Assembly: GCA_041908065.1 (NCBI GenBank)
Contig: JAYRGC010000052.1
Location: forward strand, 1 to 36,313
Source of the DNA: JAYRGC01 sp041908065
GTDB taxonomy: Bacteria; Pseudomonadota; Alphaproteobacteria; UBA9219
Direction of reading: 5' to 3'
Length of the DNA stretch: 36,313 bases
The position numbers and the translations under genes are program-made. Of the stretch, positions 15,736 through 22,829 are shown piece by piece (the stretch's first letter is position 1; each line of letters starts with the position of its first letter). The notes beneath the pieces were generated by a model that saw only the letters and a list, made by a program, of their open reading frames with translations, had not been told where the DNA came from and did not search any database.

Positions 15736-16470
15736 TTACCGCATTTCCCGCGTTAAGTTCCACAACGCCTCGAGGTCTTCGGGGCGGGAAAGGCGGTGGT
15801 TGCCGTCTTTTATCAGGGTTATCCGCACGTCGTTGCCCTCTATCGCCGCCGCCGTTCTTATGGCGTGTTTCCACGGAACCTCAGCGTCCTTTTGACCGTG
15901 CAAAAGACGCACGGGAAGGGTGATAGGGATGGGGGCGTTAAGCATCAGGTGGCTTCTTGCCTCCTCGATCAGCTTCAGCGTGATGGGCAATCCGCCGTCG
16001 TCTATCGTCCCATCCTTTAGCAATCCGGCCTTGGCCTCGTCGCTTAACGCCTTCCAAACCAGTTCCTCGGTAAAGTCGGGGGCTGCCGCCACCCCTATGA
16101 CCGCGCCGACGCGCTCCGGCCTCGCCATGGCCAGTTTAAGCGCGATCCATCCGCCCAACGACGATCCGATCAGTATTTGCCGTCCGTGGGTAAGGCGATC
16201 CAAGACGGCCAAGGAATCCTCGATCCACATTCCCACCGTGCAATCCTCGAACTTGCGGTCGGATACCCCGTGGCCGCTGTAATCGAAGCGTAAAAAACCC
16301 CATCCGGCTTCGGCGCAGCGGTCGGCCAGAAAGCAGGCCTTTGTTCCCCCCATGTCCGAGGCGTATCCTCCCAGAAAGATTATCCCGCATTCCGACGGAT
16401 TTTTCGAAGGTTGCTGTTGATACCCGATGCGTCTGTCCGGTAAGGTGAGGAACTGGATTTTTCCTGTCAT
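15736..16470 (-). CDS. alpha/beta hydrolase (serine esterase/thioesterase fold)
   Basis: A 244-residue cytoplasmic alpha/beta hydrolase. The nucleophile is Ser104 in GSSLGG, the acid is Asp195 in GQKDAEVP, and the catalytic His is His225 in DGNHRLS, a complete triad in the canonical order. The oxyanion region FLGGYASDM is at 32-40. The layout resembles the small ABHD10-like or PHB-depolymerase-related esterases common in alphaproteobacteria; the substrate is not determined. The frame extends to 16530, but ATG at 16470 is preferred because AAGGA lies just upstream and homology starts there. It is divergent from the glycosyltransferase gene with only about 41 bases between starts. Confidence 0.88.
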   Translation of the reverse strand: MTGKIQFLTLPDRRIGYQQQPSKNPSECGIIFLGGYASDMGGTKACFLADRCAEAGWGFLRFDYSGHGVSDRKFEDCTVGMWIEDSLAVLDRLTHGRQILIGSSLGGWIALKLAMARPERVGAVIGVAAAPDFTEELVWKALSDEAKAGLLKDGTIDDGGLPITLKLIEEARSHLMLNAPIPITLPVRLLHGQKDAEVPWKHAIRTAAAIEGNDVRITLIKDGNHRLSRPEDLEALWNLTREMR

Positions 16471-16511
16471 AGGCCTTTTCCTTTTTTGCGTTCGAAGAGA
16501 AGCTACAGCAT

Positions 16512-17771
16512 ATGTCCGTATCACGCGCATTCCAATCCGGTTCGGCTTCGCCGCCTGCCGAACATAAAGTTTCCGCCAAGGGCAATCGCCGCCCCGAGAC
16601 CGTGGACGTATTGCATCTGGCCGTCGATATGGCCAACAATCCCGAAGCGCGGGAAGTCGTGGACATCGCCATCCAAGCCAATCGCATGGGGTGGAGTTCC
16701 GCCGTCGCCTCCGGTCGCGGCCCGCTGTCTTTGGAAATAGAACGCGCCGCCGTCCGCCATATCCACCTTCCTCTCGATAAGTCAGGCGCGTTGGCGCGTT
16801 GGCGTTCGGCGGTGCTGTCGGAGGCCTCCGTCCGGCGTTTGCGTCCGGCTTTGATTCATGCCCACGGCTTTGAAACTTTGGCCTTGGCGTGCCGAATATC
16901 CTCAGCGCACGGAATCCCGCTTTTGGCCGATCTGCGGGAGCCTACGCCGGTGACGCCGTATATGGTTAAGTTATTGAAAAAGGCCGAGGCCGCCAAGGCG
17001 CGATTCCGCGTCCCCTCCGAACACATGGTGCGCCACCTTCGTAACGATCTTGGGTTAAGCGGAGATTTTCTCTACTACGTTCCCCCGGGCGTGGACATGG
17101 TGGCCTTCGATCCGGCGCGGATGACGGCGGAAAGGCTGCAACATCTGGCCAAGATATGGCGGTTGCCGGAACAGGGATCGGTCATCGTCACTGCCGCTCC
17201 GCTTGCCCCCGGGTTTGGTCAACTCCATCTTTTGGAAGCGATCGCCAAGATAGGGAACAAGGACGCTTTCGTGGTCATAGTCGGCGACGATCGCCGCGTT
17301 TACGGTATGCGAGAGATCATAGAAAAGAAGGTCTTTTCCTGCGGACTGGAAGGCCGAGTGGTCATGCCGGAGAACTGCTCAGACTGGCCTGCAGCTTGTT
17401 GGTTGGCCGGAATGATGGTGGCGGCCAACGGCATCCCCAGGGGGCAGGCTCCGGAGCTGTTGGCAGCCCAAGCCATGGGCAGGCCGGTGGTGGTGACCGA
17501 CTGCGGGGCCAATCGCGAAATGGTGAGCGACGGAGAAACCGCTTTAGTAGTGCCTCCCGACAACGTGGACGCGATGGCGGCGGCCTTGGCCGAGGCGATG
17601 CGTCTGAACGTAGCCCAGCGCACCGAGATGGCGGTTCGCGCCCGCAATTTTATCGCCTGCCATTTCCCGCAATCGGCGTTGACGGGATCCGTTCTGGAGA
17701 TTTACGAGGCCATGTTAGCTTCTTTTTCCCGATCCCGCTTGCATCATGCGCCCATGGGCATGGCCGGATGA
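16512..17771 (+). CDS. family 4 glycosyltransferase
   Basis: A two-domain GT-B glycosyltransferase of 419 residues, probably acting at the cytoplasmic face of the membrane on a lipid or polysaccharide acceptor. After a variable N-terminal 30 residues comes the acceptor-side domain, with HAHGFETLALA near 116-126 and RVPSEHMVRHL later. The donor-binding domain carries VPPGVDMVAFDP and the C-terminal signature AAQAMGRPVVVTDCGANREMVSDGE with LVVPPDN. No partner sugar genes are nearby, so donor and product are unknown. ATG at 16512 has only a weak purine-rich site (AGAGAAG) upstream. recO follows after 30 bases on the same strand. Confidence 0.88.
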   Translation: MSVSRAFQSGSASPPAEHKVSAKGNRRPETVDVLHLAVDMANNPEAREVVDIAIQANRMGWSSAVASGRGPLSLEIERAAVRHIHLPLDKSGALARWRSAVLSEASVRRLRPALIHAHGFETLALACRISSAHGIPLLADLREPTPVTPYMVKLLKKAEAAKARFRVPSEHMVRHLRNDLGLSGDFLYYVPPGVDMVAFDPARMTAERLQHLAKIWRLPEQGSVIVTAAPLAPGFGQLHLLEAIAKIGNKDAFVVIVGDDRRVYGMREIIEKKVFSCGLEGRVVMPENCSDWPAACWLAGMMVAANGIPRGQAPELLAAQAMGRPVVVTDCGANREMVSDGETALVVPPDNVDAMAAALAEAMRLNVAQRTEMAVRARNFIACHFPQSALTGSVLEIYEAMLASFSRSRLHHAPMGMAG

Positions 17772-17801
17772 TCGACATGAACGCTCCGCCGGAGCCGCGC
17801 C

Positions 17802-18578
17802 ATGCAATGGAGTGACGAAGGCATAGTCCTTACCGCCCGCAATCACGGCGAAACCGCCGCCATAGTCACGGTTTTTTCCCGCGAATATGGCCGCTACGCC
17901 GGACTTGTGGCGGGCGGGCAGGGCAGAGCCTCGCGCCCCGTAATCCAATCCGGCAATAAGGTTTCCGCGACATGGAAAGCCCGATTATCGGAGCAACTGG
18001 GGTATTTTTCCCTCGAACCCATGAGCAATCGCTGGGCTAGATGGCTGGACAATCGCGAGGTCTTGTCCATCATCGCCAGCGCGTCCGAGGTGGCCGAGGC
18101 CAGTCTGCCGGAACGACAACCCATGCCGCTTGTTTACGATGGCCTTTCCGCCTTGCTGGACACGGTGGAGGCGGAGCTGTGGGGGGCTTTGTACGTCAAA
18201 TGGGAAATCGAATTGCTGGGGCAATTAGGCTATGGCCTTAACCTTGAATCTTGCGCCTTAACGGGAGCTACCGATGGATTGACCCACGTCAGCCCGCGCA
18301 GCGGACGCGCCGTTACCGCCGAAGCGGCGCAGCCCTATCTGGACAAGCTGTTGCCCTTGCCGAAGTTCCTGACGGGGGAGGAATGCGAAAATCTGCAGGA
18401 AGAAGTCTTAAAAGGTTTGGAAATGACCGGATATTTCCTGTCCCATCACGTTTTTTCGCATCCGCAGAACCGCCGCCTCGTCCCCAACGACGGCGACCTG
18501 CCTCCGGCGCGGGGGATGTTGGAAAGCTATTTCAGGGTGATGGAAGAAAAAGGGCTCTTTCTGAAAACGGGTGGGTAA
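17802..18578 (+). CDS. recO: RecO, DNA repair protein, C-terminus altered by a mobile repeat
   Basis: RecO loads RecA at SSB-coated gaps with RecR in the RecF pathway. The 258 residues have the N-terminal OB fold (MQWSDEGIVLTARNHGETAAIVTVFSREYGRYAG), a helical middle, and the zinc-finger-like region, here reduced to one Cys in SCALTG and lacking the full set of zinc ligands, as in other proteobacteria. ATG at 17802 has GGAG eight bases upstream. The last eight codons (GLFLKTGG) and the stop are the left arm of a mobile element at 18553. Removing the element and one 8-bp duplication would make the gene end in ASAVR and then TAG, so the original protein was about 255 residues. Confidence 0.93.
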   Translation: MQWSDEGIVLTARNHGETAAIVTVFSREYGRYAGLVAGGQGRASRPVIQSGNKVSATWKARLSEQLGYFSLEPMSNRWARWLDNREVLSIIASASEVAEASLPERQPMPLVYDGLSALLDTVEAELWGALYVKWEIELLGQLGYGLNLESCALTGATDGLTHVSPRSGRAVTAEAAQPYLDKLLPLPKFLTGEECENLQEEVLKGLEMTGYFLSHHVFSHPQNRRLVPNDGDLPPARGMLESYFRVMEEKGLFLKTGG

Positions 18579-18770
18579 TTTTGTAGCCGCCTGCATCGGC
18601 AAGCAAGGCCGTCATTGCGAGCCGCCCCTTGGCGGCGAAGCAATCCAGAGCCGTTGCGCCTGTGGCACTGGATTGCTTCGCCGCCTGAAGAAGACGGCTC
18701 GCAATGACAGTGTTTGCGTTGCGTTTAGATGTAAAACTCCCCACCCGTTTTGCGTAAGTGCCAGAAAAAG
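18545..18770 (+). mobile_element. MITE-like element, copy C, complete, with 8-bp target duplication
   Basis: The element occupies 18553-18762 (210 bp) between two perfect copies of AGAAAAAG (18545-18552 and 18763-18770). The left arm GGCTCTTTCTGAAAACGGGT overlaps the end of recO and supplies its TAA stop. The right arm ends TTTTGCGTAAGTGCC. The core has GTCATTGCGAGCCGCCCCTT and GCGGCGAAGCAATCCAG with their complements. It lacks the GACAGCGTTAACGCTGTC insert of copies A, B and E. There is no open frame for a transposase. Confidence 0.82.
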
Positions 18771-18853
18771 CATCAGCGGTGCGCTAGAACGGCATGTAAA
18801 CAAAGAATTATTTTGATAATCATATAGTTAATACACTGAAAGTAATTTAGCAT

Positions 18854-18883
18854 TTGACTTTTATCGTTCTGCCTATATATACA
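18854..18883 (+). promoter_or_regulatory. sigma70-type promoter of the pentapeptide-repeat gene
   Basis: TTGACT (18854-18859) is followed after 16 bases by TATATA (18876-18881), or after 18 by TATACA (18878-18883). Transcription would begin near 18889, leaving a leader of about 70 bases. The stretch from 18771 to the gene is strongly AT-rich and holds nothing else that I can identify. Confidence 0.45.
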
Positions 18884-18960
18884 TGCGCCACTGTCGCTGT
18901 TGTATTTATATGAAAAAACAAATGCGGCCTTCCTGAAAAAACATACGAATGGGGTTAAAG

Positions 18961-19758
18961 ATGATAAAGATTGAAAATAGGACTGTTGATTGCATTACGT
19001 TAGAGAAAGCATTGGATAGGCACGCATTGCTTATTAAATCTTATAATCCCAGACAAAATGAAAAAGGATTTCCTTTAAGAAACGCCAAAGTTCCGCCATC
19101 GATGGTGGGGTTGACCATCGAGTTCGTAAATATGAACGGGGCTGATTTACGCGAACGTGATTTTTCCGACGCTAATTTATCTCAAGGATCAGCTTTTAGC
19201 GTTAAACCTGTCGAAGGTAAAAAAATCCATTCTGACATCAGCGGAGCTAAGTTTGTCAGGGCGAAAATGACGTGCTTCAAGTTTGGCGAAGTCATAGCCA
19301 AAGGCGCGGATTTTTCTTCCGCGATCTTGTATAACCTAACGATATATGGCGGTGATTTTTCCAAATCTAACTTTGGCGTGGCCAAGCTGAGTGGATCAAC
19401 CATACGGAACGCTGATTTTTCCGATTGCCGGTTCGAGGGAGCGGATCTTTCCTCGTCTGTTTTTATAGATTCTAATTTATTCAAAGCCAATCTTACGGCG
19501 GCTAATCTCCATGACTCCAATTTTATCGGCGTAAATTTTACCGAAACTAATCTTGAAGGAGCCGATTTCAGCGGAGCTCAATTCGAAGATTGTTATTACT
19601 TTGACGCAAGCGGAAAAAAGAGCGAGGCCACGGAAAATTGGCTGAGATCGAAAGGGGCTGTGGTTTCTCCGCAAGGATATGAAATACCGGATCCATCCGG
19701 AACTCACGGAAACAAACACTCGCGAGGTCCTGCCTATATGAATTACGATATGAGATAA
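18961..19758 (+). CDS. pentapeptide-repeat protein
   Basis: A 265-residue protein of which residues about 50-205 are pentapeptide repeats of the A(D/N)LXX/FXX type, for example GADLRERDFSDANL, GADFSSAILYNL, NADFSDCRFEGADLSSSVF, KANLTAANLHDSNF and TNLEGADFSGAQF. These fold into a right-handed quadrilateral beta helix. The first 50 residues and the last 50 (rich in Gly, Ser, His and Tyr) are outside the repeat. There is no signal peptide. ATG at 18961 is preferred, with GGGG seven bases upstream; an in-frame ATG at 18949 is possible but has no ribosome binding site. The gene is AT-richer than its neighbours and bracketed by mobile repeats. Some family members mimic DNA and protect gyrase, but nothing here shows the role. 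Confidence 0.85.
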   Translation: MIKIENRTVDCITLEKALDRHALLIKSYNPRQNEKGFPLRNAKVPPSMVGLTIEFVNMNGADLRERDFSDANLSQGSAFSVKPVEGKKIHSDISGAKFVRAKMTCFKFGEVIAKGADFSSAILYNLTIYGGDFSKSNFGVAKLSGSTIRNADFSDCRFEGADLSSSVFIDSNLFKANLTAANLHDSNFIGVNFTETNLEGADFSGAQFEDCYYFDASGKKSEATENWLRSKGAVVSPQGYEIPDPSGTHGNKHSRGPAYMNYDMR

Positions 19759-19762
19759 GGCC

Positions 19763-19920
19763 GGATCTTACGCAAAACAGGGTGGGTAGTTGGTTTTCAT
19801 CGGGGTTGGAGCGATGTTCTTCCCATAGATACGGTCTGTTCCTCCCCCTAAGAAGGGGGAGGAACTCCATCGTGATTGCTGAAAGAGAGATACTTTACCC
19901 GCCAGTTTTGCGTAAGAGCC
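19763..19920. mobile_element. element D: MITE arms around a different core
   Basis: The outer arms GATCTTACGCAAAACAGGGTGG and CCCGCCAGTTTTGCGTAAGAGCC belong to the same family as copies A, C and E. The core is different: it carries a perfect 12-bp hairpin, GTTCCTCCCCCT (19838-19849) with AGGGGGAGGAAC (19854-19865), followed by GATTGCTGAA. That hairpin plus tail resembles the sequence at 26420-26450. No target duplication is visible. It starts 4 bases after the pentapeptide stop and ends 26 bases before the convergent fliP stop, so it could serve as a bidirectional 3' structure. Confidence 0.7.
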
Positions 19921-19946
19921 ATTTTTACGCAATAGCCTTCCGGTTT

Positions 19947-20819
19947 TTATCCCCCGCCATAGCTTTGCACTAGGCTTCCGGAAATCAGATACCAGCCGTC
20001 CACCAGCACGAAGAACACGATTTTGAACGGCATGGACACGACCGAAGGCGGCATCATCATCATGCCCATGGACATGAGTATCGAAGCGATAACCATGTCG
20101 ATTATCAGAAACGGCAGGAATAGCAGGAATCCTATCTCGAAAGCGCGGCGCAGTTCCGAAATCATAAAAGCAGGTATCAGCACGCGCAGCGAAACTTCGT
20201 CGGAAGCCGATTCGGTGGCGGCAGCTTTCGTTTCCGGCGGCTTGGCCTCGGTTTTTTTGGCTGCGGCTTGGTTCTTCTTGCCTTGAGGCGCGGACTGTTC
20301 CGGAGCGGCTTCGGCCTTTTGAGCCTTTATGGTCTCCGCCGTCTTGGCCATATCCGCGAACAGGGCGATGTCTTTTTCCCGCGTGTGGCGCATCATAAAA
20401 TCGTGGAAAGGATCTATCGTGCGCCCGAACGAGGTTTCCTCGTCTATCTCTCCGTTCATCAAGGGGCGGATTCCTTCCTCCCACGCCTTTTCGAAGGTGG
20501 GCTGCATGACGAACATGGTCAGGAATAAAGCCAAACTTATCAGGACGATGTTGGGAGGGGTTTGCTGGACGCCTATCGCGCTGCGGAGGAAAGACAAAAC
20601 GACCACGATGCGGGTGAAGCTGGTGATCATCACCAGTATCGACGGCGCAAGCCCCAGCACGGTTATCAGCAGCATAAGCTGCACCAGGCGCGCCGTGGTG
20701 GTGGGACCTTGGCCGAGGTCTATGTTGACGCTTTGCGCCCATGCGGCGACCGGCATAAAGACGGCCAGAGCGGACAAAGCCGCAATCCACCCCCAGCGCG
20801 AGCGCATGAAACGATACAT
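19947..20819 (-). CDS. fliP: FliP, flagellar export gate protein with an extra linker
   Basis: FliP forms the pentameric core of the flagellar export gate. A cleavable signal peptide (about residues 1-28, ending AAWA then QS) is followed by hydrophobic segments at about 43-65, 90-107, 225-250 and 262-283. Family motifs are TSFTRIVVVLSFLR at 66-79, QQTPPNIVLISLALFLT at 85-101, HTREKDIALFA at 145-155 and LRVLIPAFMISELRRAFEIGF at 211-231. At 290 residues it is about 40 longer than usual, because of an Ala/Lys/Glu/Pro-rich stretch at about 160-207 in the periplasmic domain. ATG at 20819 has AGAGG eight bases upstream. It is the last gene of an flhB-like/orf104/fliO/fliP operon. Confidence 0.95.
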   Translation of the reverse strand: MYRFMRSRWGWIAALSALAVFMPVAAWAQSVNIDLGQGPTTTARLVQLMLLITVLGLAPSILVMITSFTRIVVVLSFLRSAIGVQQTPPNIVLISLALFLTMFVMQPTFEKAWEEGIRPLMNGEIDEETSFGRTIDPFHDFMMRHTREKDIALFADMAKTAETIKAQKAEAAPEQSAPQGKKNQAAAKKTEAKPPETKAAATESASDEVSLRVLIPAFMISELRRAFEIGFLLFLPFLIIDMVIASILMSMGMMMMPPSVVSMPFKIVFFVLVDGWYLISGSLVQSYGGG

Positions 20820-20871
20820 TCTTTAGACCTCTTAAGTATTCAGGTTTTGCGCCGCCGTCTCCGGCGGATTG

Positions 20872-21195
20872 CTAGTCGGGAAACGCTTTAGAACCGGTGG
20901 CCTCGGAAGAAGCGGCCTGAGATGATGCTATTACCACGTCGGAGTTGATGCCCAACAGCAAAAGATGCTCCCTGCCGTCGCAGCGCACCATGACCAGCCT
21001 TCGCCGCGCGTCCAATGGCAACGTTTCCGTCACGCGGATGCGACGGACGCCGGATGCCGTCGCGCCGCCCCATCCTCGCGCCGCCAGCCAACGCAAGCCG
21101 AAAGCCATTCCTCCCAGCAGGAGCGATACGGCGACGGTCGCCAGAACGAATCTCGTCCACGATACCCCGTCGGCGATGACGGCGGGATCAGCCAT
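20872..21195 (-). CDS. fliO: FliO, flagellar biosynthesis protein
   Basis: FliO is a small membrane protein that helps assemble the FliP ring. The 107 residues have one membrane helix at about 15-37 and a cytoplasmic domain with the family motif RRIRVTETLPLDARRRLVMVRCDGREHLLLLG, followed by a Ser/Ala-rich tail. ATG at 21195 is favoured over the GTG at 21201 because GGGGAG lies 5 bases upstream of it. It overlaps the preceding gene by 8 bases. A 6-bp GC hairpin (CCGCCG at 20852-20857, CGGCGG at 20862-20867) sits in the 52-base gap before fliP. Confidence 0.85.
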   Translation of the reverse strand: MADPAVIADGVSWTRFVLATVAVSLLLGGMAFGLRWLAARGWGGATASGVRRIRVTETLPLDARRRLVMVRCDGREHLLLLGINSDVVIASSQAASSEATGSKAFPD

Positions 21196-21502
21196 TGCCA
21201 CTCCCCTGCGCCGACGACGTGACGGAAGCAGTCTCGACGGAATCCTGCATGGCGCGCAATTCGGCTTCGTAATCGGACAGCATTTCTATGAGAGAGGAAA
21301 GCTCCAGCAGATACTGTTCCTGAGCGTCCCTTGGGGCGGCCTGAACCGCTTGGCACAGGGAATAGACGCGCTGCTCGATGCCAGACATGTTCGCCATGCA
21401 GCCGGAACGCAGATCCTCTTGCGCCTCGAAAAAGAACTCCCTCAGACTTTGCAATTCGTCCGTTATGGCGGCAGGCGAGGAAAGGATAGGGGCTGTTGGC
21501 AT
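21188..21502 (-). CDS. small helical protein in the fliOP operon, function unknown
   Basis: A 104-residue soluble protein, mostly alpha-helical, with a probable coiled coil at about residues 60-90 (LLELSSLIEMLSDYEAELRAMQD). I do not recognise a family. Size, charge pattern and position suggest a small flagellar chaperone of the FlgN or FliT kind, but this is inference only. ATG at 21502 has GGAG five to six bases upstream. It begins 24 bases after the FlhB-like gene and overlaps fliO by 8 bases, so translation of the three is probably coupled. Confidence 0.75.
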   Translation of the reverse strand: MPTAPILSSPAAITDELQSLREFFFEAQEDLRSGCMANMSGIEQRVYSLCQAVQAAPRDAQEQYLLELSSLIEMLSDYEAELRAMQDSVETASVTSSAQGSGNG

Positions 21503-21526
21503 GGTTGCTCCGGCAGGGTTGATGGT

Positions 21527-21880
21527 TCAGTGGCGGCGATTCGCTCCGCGTAACGCTGCGGCGTTGGCAGCGTACACTCTGGCGAGGATTTCCGCCACCG
21601 CGACTATGGCTTCGGAAGGAATGGGGGTGTCGAGTTCAAGTTTGGCCAGTATTTCCGCCAGATCAGCGTCTTCGCGCACGCGCACGCCTCGCGAAAAGGC
21701 TAAATCCAGAATGCGCGCCGCCACCTCTCCGCGGCCTGCGGCCACTATGTGCGCGGGGGCGAATGGGCGGCGGCCGTCGCCCTTGATTGCCACGGCTACC
21801 TGCGGGCGCGTTTGCTCCGTGTTGCCCGAATCGGGCGGTTCGGTGTATGATACGCTGCTTGGTTCCTCGTTTTCCGCCAT
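21527..21880 (-). CDS. FlhB-like C-terminal-domain protein
   Basis: A 117-residue soluble protein related to the cytoplasmic domain of FlhB/YscU exporters. After about 25 disordered residues comes a segment that aligns with FlhB just after its cleavage site: VAVAIKGDG matches YAVALQYDG, AAGRGEVAARILDLAFSRGVRV matches the LLAKGTDRIAAKIREVAEENGVPL block, and the end TPIPSEAIVAVAEILARVY matches the FlhB tail. The NPTH motif itself is absent, so the protein looks like a pre-cut FlhB C-terminal fragment. Such free-standing homologues are known in other bacteria. ATG at 21880 with AGGCGG upstream is chosen over an earlier in-frame codon. The gene is divergent from flgB with about 92 bases between starts. 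Confidence 0.88.
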   Translation of the reverse strand: MAENEEPSSVSYTEPPDSGNTEQTRPQVAVAIKGDGRRPFAPAHIVAAGRGEVAARILDLAFSRGVRVREDADLAEILAKLELDTPIPSEAIVAVAEILARVYAANAAALRGANRRH

Positions 21881-21972
21881 ATGGTTTCCGCCTCGCGCCT
21901 TTCGACCGTCAGAACCTGTTTGCGATCTCAAGACTAGTACCGGACTTTCGGTTTTTCCACGGAGTTTTCGCG

Positions 21973-22371
21973 ATGTCTTTTCTTTCCACCGGCCTTTTCG
22001 GCCTGATGAAGGACAAGATGGCCTACTTGGGGCAGCGTCAAGCCGTGCTTGCCCAAAACGTGGCCAACGCGGACACGCCCGGGTACAAGGCGATGGATCT
22101 GGCTCCGTTTACCTTCGGCGACGCGCTGAAACGGGCTGGTTCCTCCGGAACGATGAGCGTCACGGACGCCCGCCACATAATTCCCGCCTCCATGGCCGGG
22201 GTGAACTCCTCTTCCCGCAAGATGGGAAGTTTCGAGGTTCTGCCCTCCGGCAACGAGGTGGATTTGGAACAGCAGGCGATGGAAGTTTCCAAAACCGCCA
22301 TAGATTATCAAACCATCCTTGCCATCTATCACAAGGTTACCATGATGTTCCGCACGGCTCTAGGCAAATAG
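21973..22371 (+). CDS. flgB: FlgB, flagellar proximal rod protein
   Basis: FlgB is one of the proximal rod subunits, exported through the gate in the MS ring. The 132 residues have the N-terminal rod motif QNVANADTPGYKAMD at about 27-41 and the C-terminal helix EVSKTAIDYQTILAIYHKVTMMFRTALGK. ATG at 21973 has GGAG about nine bases upstream; the frame runs further back, but there is no homology there. It heads flgB-flgC-fliE. The 92-base divergent gap to the FlhB-like gene should hold promoters for both flagellar operons; I could not pick a clear sigma54 or sigma28 site. Confidence 0.95.
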   Translation: MSFLSTGLFGLMKDKMAYLGQRQAVLAQNVANADTPGYKAMDLAPFTFGDALKRAGSSGTMSVTDARHIIPASMAGVNSSSRKMGSFEVLPSGNEVDLEQQAMEVSKTAIDYQTILAIYHKVTMMFRTALGK

Positions 22372-22379
22372 GCTGAAAA

Positions 22380-22799
22380 ATGGCGTCCTCTGATCTCTCA
22401 AGCGTGTTTCAGATCGCCGGCTCCGGCATGAGGGCGCAGGGAACCCGCATGCGGGTTGTCGCCCAAAACATCGCCAACGCCGCCACCACGCCGTCCACGC
22501 CGCAGGAAAAGCCCTATCAGCGGCAGGTCGTGGCTTTCAAGAACGAGTTCGATCGCGCCTTGGGCGCATATGTCGTCAAGGTTTCGGACGTCAAGCGCGA
22601 CAACGCCCCGTTCGTGCGCAAGTACGATCCATCCCATCCGGCGGCCGACGAGCAGGGATATGTGATGACCCCCAACGTCAAGCCGATAATGGAAAGCATG
22701 GACATGCGCGAAGCGCAACGCGCCTTCGAAGCGAATATCGGCGTAATAGAAGCGGCCAGATCGATGTTGTTAAGGACGGTTGATCTGTTGAGGGGCTAG
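22380..22799 (+). CDS. flgC: FlgC, flagellar proximal rod protein
   Basis: FlgC is a proximal rod subunit polymerising with FlgB, FlgF and FliE. The 139 residues contain the N-terminal signature GSGMRAQGTRMRVVAQNIANA, the central YQRQVV and YDPSHPAADEQGYVMTPNV motifs, and the conserved C-terminal MREAQRAFEANIGVIEAARSMLLRTVDLLRG helix. It starts 8 bases after flgB and ends 30 bases before fliE, in one operon. Confidence 0.97.
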   Translation: MASSDLSSVFQIAGSGMRAQGTRMRVVAQNIANAATTPSTPQEKPYQRQVVAFKNEFDRALGAYVVKVSDVKRDNAPFVRKYDPSHPAADEQGYVMTPNVKPIMESMDMREAQRAFEANIGVIEAARSMLLRTVDLLRG

Positions 22800-22829
22800 C
22801 GGTTTTTTAGGATTTCGGAGGGATAAGCC

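Noticed and set aside
20852..20867. Terminator between fliO and fliP
   Set aside because: The 6-bp GC hairpin has no T-tract, and fliP follows on the same strand with its own good ribosome binding site.
21787..21972. An N-terminal extension of FlgB
   Set aside because: It overlaps the divergent FlhB-like gene and has no homology; ATG 21973 has a good ribosome binding site.
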